Shown one piece after another: positions 6,367 to 8,688 of a stretch of 8,688 bases of DNA (positions are counted from its first letter, which is position 1; each line of letters begins with the position of its first letter). This DNA comes from Armatimonadota bacterium (GTDB lineage: Bacteria; Armatimonadota; Zipacnadia; Zipacnadales; UBA11051): positions 10,761 through 19,448 of the forward strand of contig DPJP01000480.1 in NCBI GenBank assembly GCA_003542955.1, given 5' to 3'. The translations under genes and the position numbers were made by a program. Under the pieces are notes generated by a model. The model was not told the DNA's origin. It ran no database searches and saw only the letters and a list, made by a program, of their open reading frames with translations.

Positions 6367-7449
6367 TTGAAGCACACGATTACGCTGATTCCGGGCGACG
6401 GAACCGGCCCCGAGGTCGCCGAAGCCATGCGCCGTTGCGTCGAAGCCACCGGCGTTGATATCGAGTGGGAGGTCCGCAACGCGGGCATTGACGTGATGGA
6501 GGAGTACGGCACGCCACTGCCCGACAACGTGCTCGAGTCGATCCGCAAAAACAGGGTAGCCATCAAGGGGCCGGTCACGACACCCGTCGGCACCGGCTTC
6601 CGCAGCGTCAACGTCTCGCTCCGCAAGACCCTCGACCTCTACGCGTGCCTGCGACCTGCCCGCTACTACCAAGGCGTCAAGTCGCACTATCCGCAGACCG
6701 ACCTGATCGTCGTGCGTGAGAATACCGAGGACCTCTACGCCGGCATCGAGTTCGAGCGCGGGACGGAGGCGTGCGCGAAGGCGATTGCGGCAATCCAGGA
6801 GCTCTCCGGCGCCACGATTCGGCCCGACTCGGGAGTCTCGATCAAGCCGATCTCCGAGACCGGGACGAAGCGCATCGTGCGTTTCGCCTTCGACTACGCA
6901 ATCGCCAACAAGCGGCGCAAGGTCACTGCGGTGCATAAGGCCAACATCATGAAGTACTCTGACGGGCTGTTTCTGGATTGCGCCCGGCAGGTGGCCGAGG
7001 AGTATGCCGACAGTGGCATCGAGTTCGAGGACCGCATCGTCGACAACATGTGCATGCAGCTGGTGCAGAAGCCGGAGTTGTACGATGTCCTGGTGCTGCC
7101 GAACCTCTATGGCGACATCCTCAGCGACCTGTGCTCCGGGCTCGTCGGCGGCCTGGGTGTGGCTCCCGGCGCCAACATAGGCGAGGAGTACGCCGTCTTC
7201 GAGCCGACGCACGGCAGCGCGCCCAAGTATGCCGGACAGAACAAGGTCAACCCGGTTGCGACGATCCTCTCGGCCGTGATGATGCTGCGACACATCGGCG
7301 AGAGAGACGCCGCGGACCGCCTGCACGATGCGGTCGCGGAGGTCATGGCGGAGGGGAAGTCGGTCACCTACGACCTGAAGCCGGACCGCGACGACCCGAC
7401 CGCGGTCGGCACGTCGGAGATGGCCGACGCCATCATTGCGCGGCTGTAG
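6367..7449 (+). CDS. icd: Isocitrate dehydrogenase (short form, NADP-type cofactor residues)
   Basis: A 360-residue beta-decarboxylating dehydrogenase that converts isocitrate to 2-oxoglutarate and CO2 in the citric acid cycle. The substrate pocket matches E. coli Icd: S80-V-N82 and R86 (equivalents of S113, N115, R119), R96 (R129), R117 (R153), catalytic Y124 (Y160) and K191 (K230), and metal aspartates D226, D250 and D254. The SxN loop identifies isocitrate rather than isopropylmalate as substrate. For the cofactor, H282-G-S-A-P-K287-Y288 carries the Lys-Tyr pair typical of NADP enzymes, and Y335 matches Y391, but the fourth determinant, R395, is replaced by P339. NADP preference is therefore likely but not certain. 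It is about 55 residues shorter than E. coli Icd, as in many short-form homologues. The TTG start is chosen from the strong ribosome binding site; starting at ATG 6346 would add seven residues. The gene probably forms an operon with the aminotransferase, which consumes its product 2-oxoglutarate. Confidence 0.92.
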   Translation: MKHTITLIPGDGTGPEVAEAMRRCVEATGVDIEWEVRNAGIDVMEEYGTPLPDNVLESIRKNRVAIKGPVTTPVGTGFRSVNVSLRKTLDLYACLRPARYYQGVKSHYPQTDLIVVRENTEDLYAGIEFERGTEACAKAIAAIQELSGATIRPDSGVSIKPISETGTKRIVRFAFDYAIANKRRKVTAVHKANIMKYSDGLFLDCARQVAEEYADSGIEFEDRIVDNMCMQLVQKPELYDVLVLPNLYGDILSDLCSGLVGGLGVAPGANIGEEYAVFEPTHGSAPKYAGQNKVNPVATILSAVMMLRHIGERDAADRLHDAVAEVMAEGKSVTYDLKPDRDDPTAVGTSEMADAIIARL

Positions 7450-7480
7450 ACGGCCCCCTTGGTAGAGGATGCGCAAGAAC

Positions 7481-7508
7481 AGGGCCTGCCCCGGATGGGG
7501 CAGGCCCT
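7481..7508. terminator. Hairpin terminator between convergent genes
   Basis: AGGGCCTGCCCC (7481-7492) pairs perfectly with GGGGCAGGCCCT (7497-7508) around the loop GGAT. It lies 31 bases after the isocitrate dehydrogenase stop and 25 bases after the end of the leftward isomerase gene. The rightward T tract is very short (TT), whereas the leftward transcript has TGTTCTT, so it may work in both directions but better leftward, or act with Rho rightward. Confidence 0.75.
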
Positions 7509-7533
7509 TGCATGATCGGCGCCTGTGCTTCGC

Positions 7534-8334
7534 TCAACTCGACATGCACTGCTTGAGGAACTCGATGTCGGCCGCGAGTTCCGTCTCGGTCTCTTCGAGG
7601 GATATCTCCCCGGTGCCCCGGCGCGCGAACTCGACCTCGACGACTGCGTCATCCACGCCGTTGGCCTGCAGCTCTGCGATCAGTCCCGCCCAGTCGACGT
7701 CGCCATCGGCAAGGCGCATCCAGACGCGCTGCCCATCGGTGAAGGTATGGTTCGTGGCATGCACATTGAGAATGTACGGCGCCAGCGAGCGGACCTCCTC
7801 GGCGAGGGTCTCCTCGTCAATGCGCGTGCCGATCTGGTAGTTGATCCAGAGCGCGGGGTCGTCAACTTCGTCGATGATCCGCCGGCATCCCCAGAGGGTG
7901 TTGGTCACTGTGCCGCCATGGCGCTCGAGTGTGATCAGCAACCCCATATCGGCAGCGATGCGGCAGGCCTCCTTGAGGTCGGCCACAACGCGTGCCCAGC
8001 CGTCGGCGCCTGTGTCCTCCGAGTCGGCGACGCCCGGCCAGATGCGGCAGGCCGGTGCGCACAGGCCGCCGGTCACCTTGAGGTCGCGCGTGAGCATTTC
8101 CACAAAGCCGTCGGCGCCCGCGCGCGCATAGGAGCCGAATTGCGGCGCCTGCAGGCCGGCGACCTCGATCGCCTCGCGGATGCGCGCCACATGATCGAGA
8201 TCGTCGGCGTCAGCGATATGGGGCGCCTGGCCCCACACCTCGATTCCGGCGGCGCCGACACGGGCGGCGGTGTTGATGACCTCGAAGATGTCGAGGTTCT
8301 CCTTCCAGATGATGCTGCATATTCCGGCTTTCAC
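7534..8334 (-). CDS. Sugar phosphate isomerase/epimerase-family TIM-barrel protein
   Basis: A 266-residue cytoplasmic protein of the AP-endonuclease-2-type TIM-barrel family (sugar phosphate isomerases/epimerases, xylose-isomerase-like). Visible features: an opening strand MKAGICSIIW, then AGIEVWG (29-35), ITLERHGG (134-141) with candidate metal ligand E137, NVHATNH (190-196) with H192, and a final strand VVEVEF (231-236) with E235. Family members usually bind a divalent metal through Glu, Asp, His and Glu. The strand expected to supply the Asp reads WINYQIG (163-169), with Asn or Tyr at the usual Asp place, so catalysis may be altered. The substrate cannot be read from sequence; many homologues of this type sit in carbohydrate catabolism loci, but no such genes are adjacent here. 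The start is GTG at 8334-8332, supported by AGAGGGAG (8351-8344) nine bases upstream. The upstream AIM24-like gene on the same strand is separated by 79 bases. Confidence 0.8.
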   Translation of the reverse strand: MKAGICSIIWKENLDIFEVINTAARVGAAGIEVWGQAPHIADADDLDHVARIREAIEVAGLQAPQFGSYARAGADGFVEMLTRDLKVTGGLCAPACRIWPGVADSEDTGADGWARVVADLKEACRIAADMGLLITLERHGGTVTNTLWGCRRIIDEVDDPALWINYQIGTRIDEETLAEEVRSLAPYILNVHATNHTFTDGQRVWMRLADGDVDWAGLIAELQANGVDDAVVEVEFARRGTGEISLEETETELAADIEFLKQCMSS

Positions 8335-8343
8335 GCAGGTACA

Positions 8344-8351
8344 CTCCCTCT
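8344..8351 (-). promoter_or_regulatory. Ribosome binding site for the GTG start of the isomerase-like gene
   Basis: On the minus strand AGAGGGAG is followed, after nine bases, by GTG (8334-8332), the codon that gives the family's usual N-terminal first strand. No ATG occurs nearby in frame, so this site decides the start. Confidence 0.65.
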
Positions 8352-8413
8352 ACAGGTGCGCCGCTCCGACGCGCTCGGCCATGCGAACCGCCGCCCATGG
8401 CGCACGGCCCGGA

Positions 8414-8688
8414 TCAGTTGTTGGACTTCGGCAGGAAGGGGATAATCCGCTGCGCGAGGTTCGGCAGCGGCATGCTCTGCAGCCACACACGGCCCGGACC
8501 CGCAACCGTCGCCAGGAATACCCCCTCGCCACTCAGGAACATGTTCTTGAGGCCGGGCACCGTGGTAATGTCGAAGCTGACGCTCGGGTCCATCATCGCG
8601 ACATGGCCGGGATCGACCTTCAATACCTGTCCGGCCTGGAGATTGTACTCGACGACCTCCCCGTCGATCTCACAGAACGCAAGTCCCG
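8414..8688 (-). CDS. AIM24-family protein, C-terminal part (cut by window edge)
   Basis: The frame is open from the window edge (first whole codon at 8686) to TGA at 8416-8414, about 91 residues, so only the C-terminal part is visible. It begins [16 protein letters not shown], then [31 protein letters not shown] and [19 protein letters not shown]. This is the closing pattern of the AIM24/TIGR00266 family, a beta-rich tryptophan-RNA-binding-attenuator-like fold (named for a yeast mitochondrial biogenesis protein). Its bacterial function is poorly defined. TTG 8623 and the ATGs after it are internal codons, not starts. It lies upstream of the isomerase-like gene on the same strand and may share its transcript. 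Confidence 0.82.
   Translation of the reverse strand, partial: GLAFCEIDGEVVEYNLQAGQVLKVDPGHVAMMDPSVSFDITTVPGLKNMFLSGEGVFLATVAGPGRVWLQSMPLPNLAQRIIPFLPKSNN

Noticed and set aside
6367..7449. 3-isopropylmalate dehydrogenase (leuB) or homoisocitrate dehydrogenase
   Set aside because: The S80-x-N82-x3-R86 substrate loop and the HGSAPKYAG cofactor segment match isocitrate dehydrogenase.
6121..7476. 451-residue open frame on the minus strand opposite icd
   Set aside because: It is antisense to a gene with fully conserved catalytic residues and has no domain of its own. Long antisense frames are expected at this GC content.
8378..8401. GCCATG/CATGGC inverted repeat between the two leftward genes as a terminator
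   Set aside because: There are only six pairs around a 12-base loop, with no T-run in either direction.
7525..8445. 306-residue open frame on the plus strand over the isomerase-like gene
   Set aside because: It is a shadow frame; the minus strand encodes a coherent TIM-barrel protein with a good ribosome binding site.

Overview
The window is high-GC bacterial chromosomal DNA with dense coding. The encoded families (a STAND fusion protein, AIM24, an AP-endonuclease-2-type TIM barrel, an outer-barrel PQQ-like propeller) would fit a large-genome environmental bacterium such as Armatimonadota, Planctomycetota or a related lineage, but no marker in the window fixes the phylum.

Layout. Positions 1-25 are the 3' end of a tRNA gene (T-loop, acceptor strand, encoded CCA), followed by a hairpin terminator at 41-89. 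A 1322-residue gene (194-4162) then encodes a multidomain signal-transduction NTPase: a SIR2-like N-terminal domain that has lost its key catalytic residues, a STAND P-loop NTPase, a winged-helix and helical linker, HEAT-like repeats, and a C-terminal eight-bladed PQQ-type beta-propeller whose blades repeat every 40 residues exactly. Its last 20 bases overlap the start of a 301-residue gene (4143-5048) for a single-pass membrane protein with tetratricopeptide repeats. This pair looks like an accessory, possibly defence-related, two-gene unit next to a tRNA.

Housekeeping metabolism follows on the same strand: a class I aspartate aminotransferase (5137-6324) and a short isocitrate dehydrogenase (6367-7449, TTG start). 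They link 2-oxoglutarate production to transamination and have strong ribosome binding sites, unlike the STAND/TPR pair. A perfect 12-bp hairpin (7481-7508) separates this rightward group from a leftward group: a sugar phosphate isomerase/epimerase-like TIM barrel (8334-7534) and, upstream of it and cut by the window edge, the C-terminal part of an AIM24-family protein (8688-8414).

The item most deserving a second look is the STAND fusion with its membrane TPR partner. It resembles SIR2-STAND antiphage proteins in architecture, but its apparently dead SIR2 domain and PQQ-type propeller sensor make its mechanism unclear.
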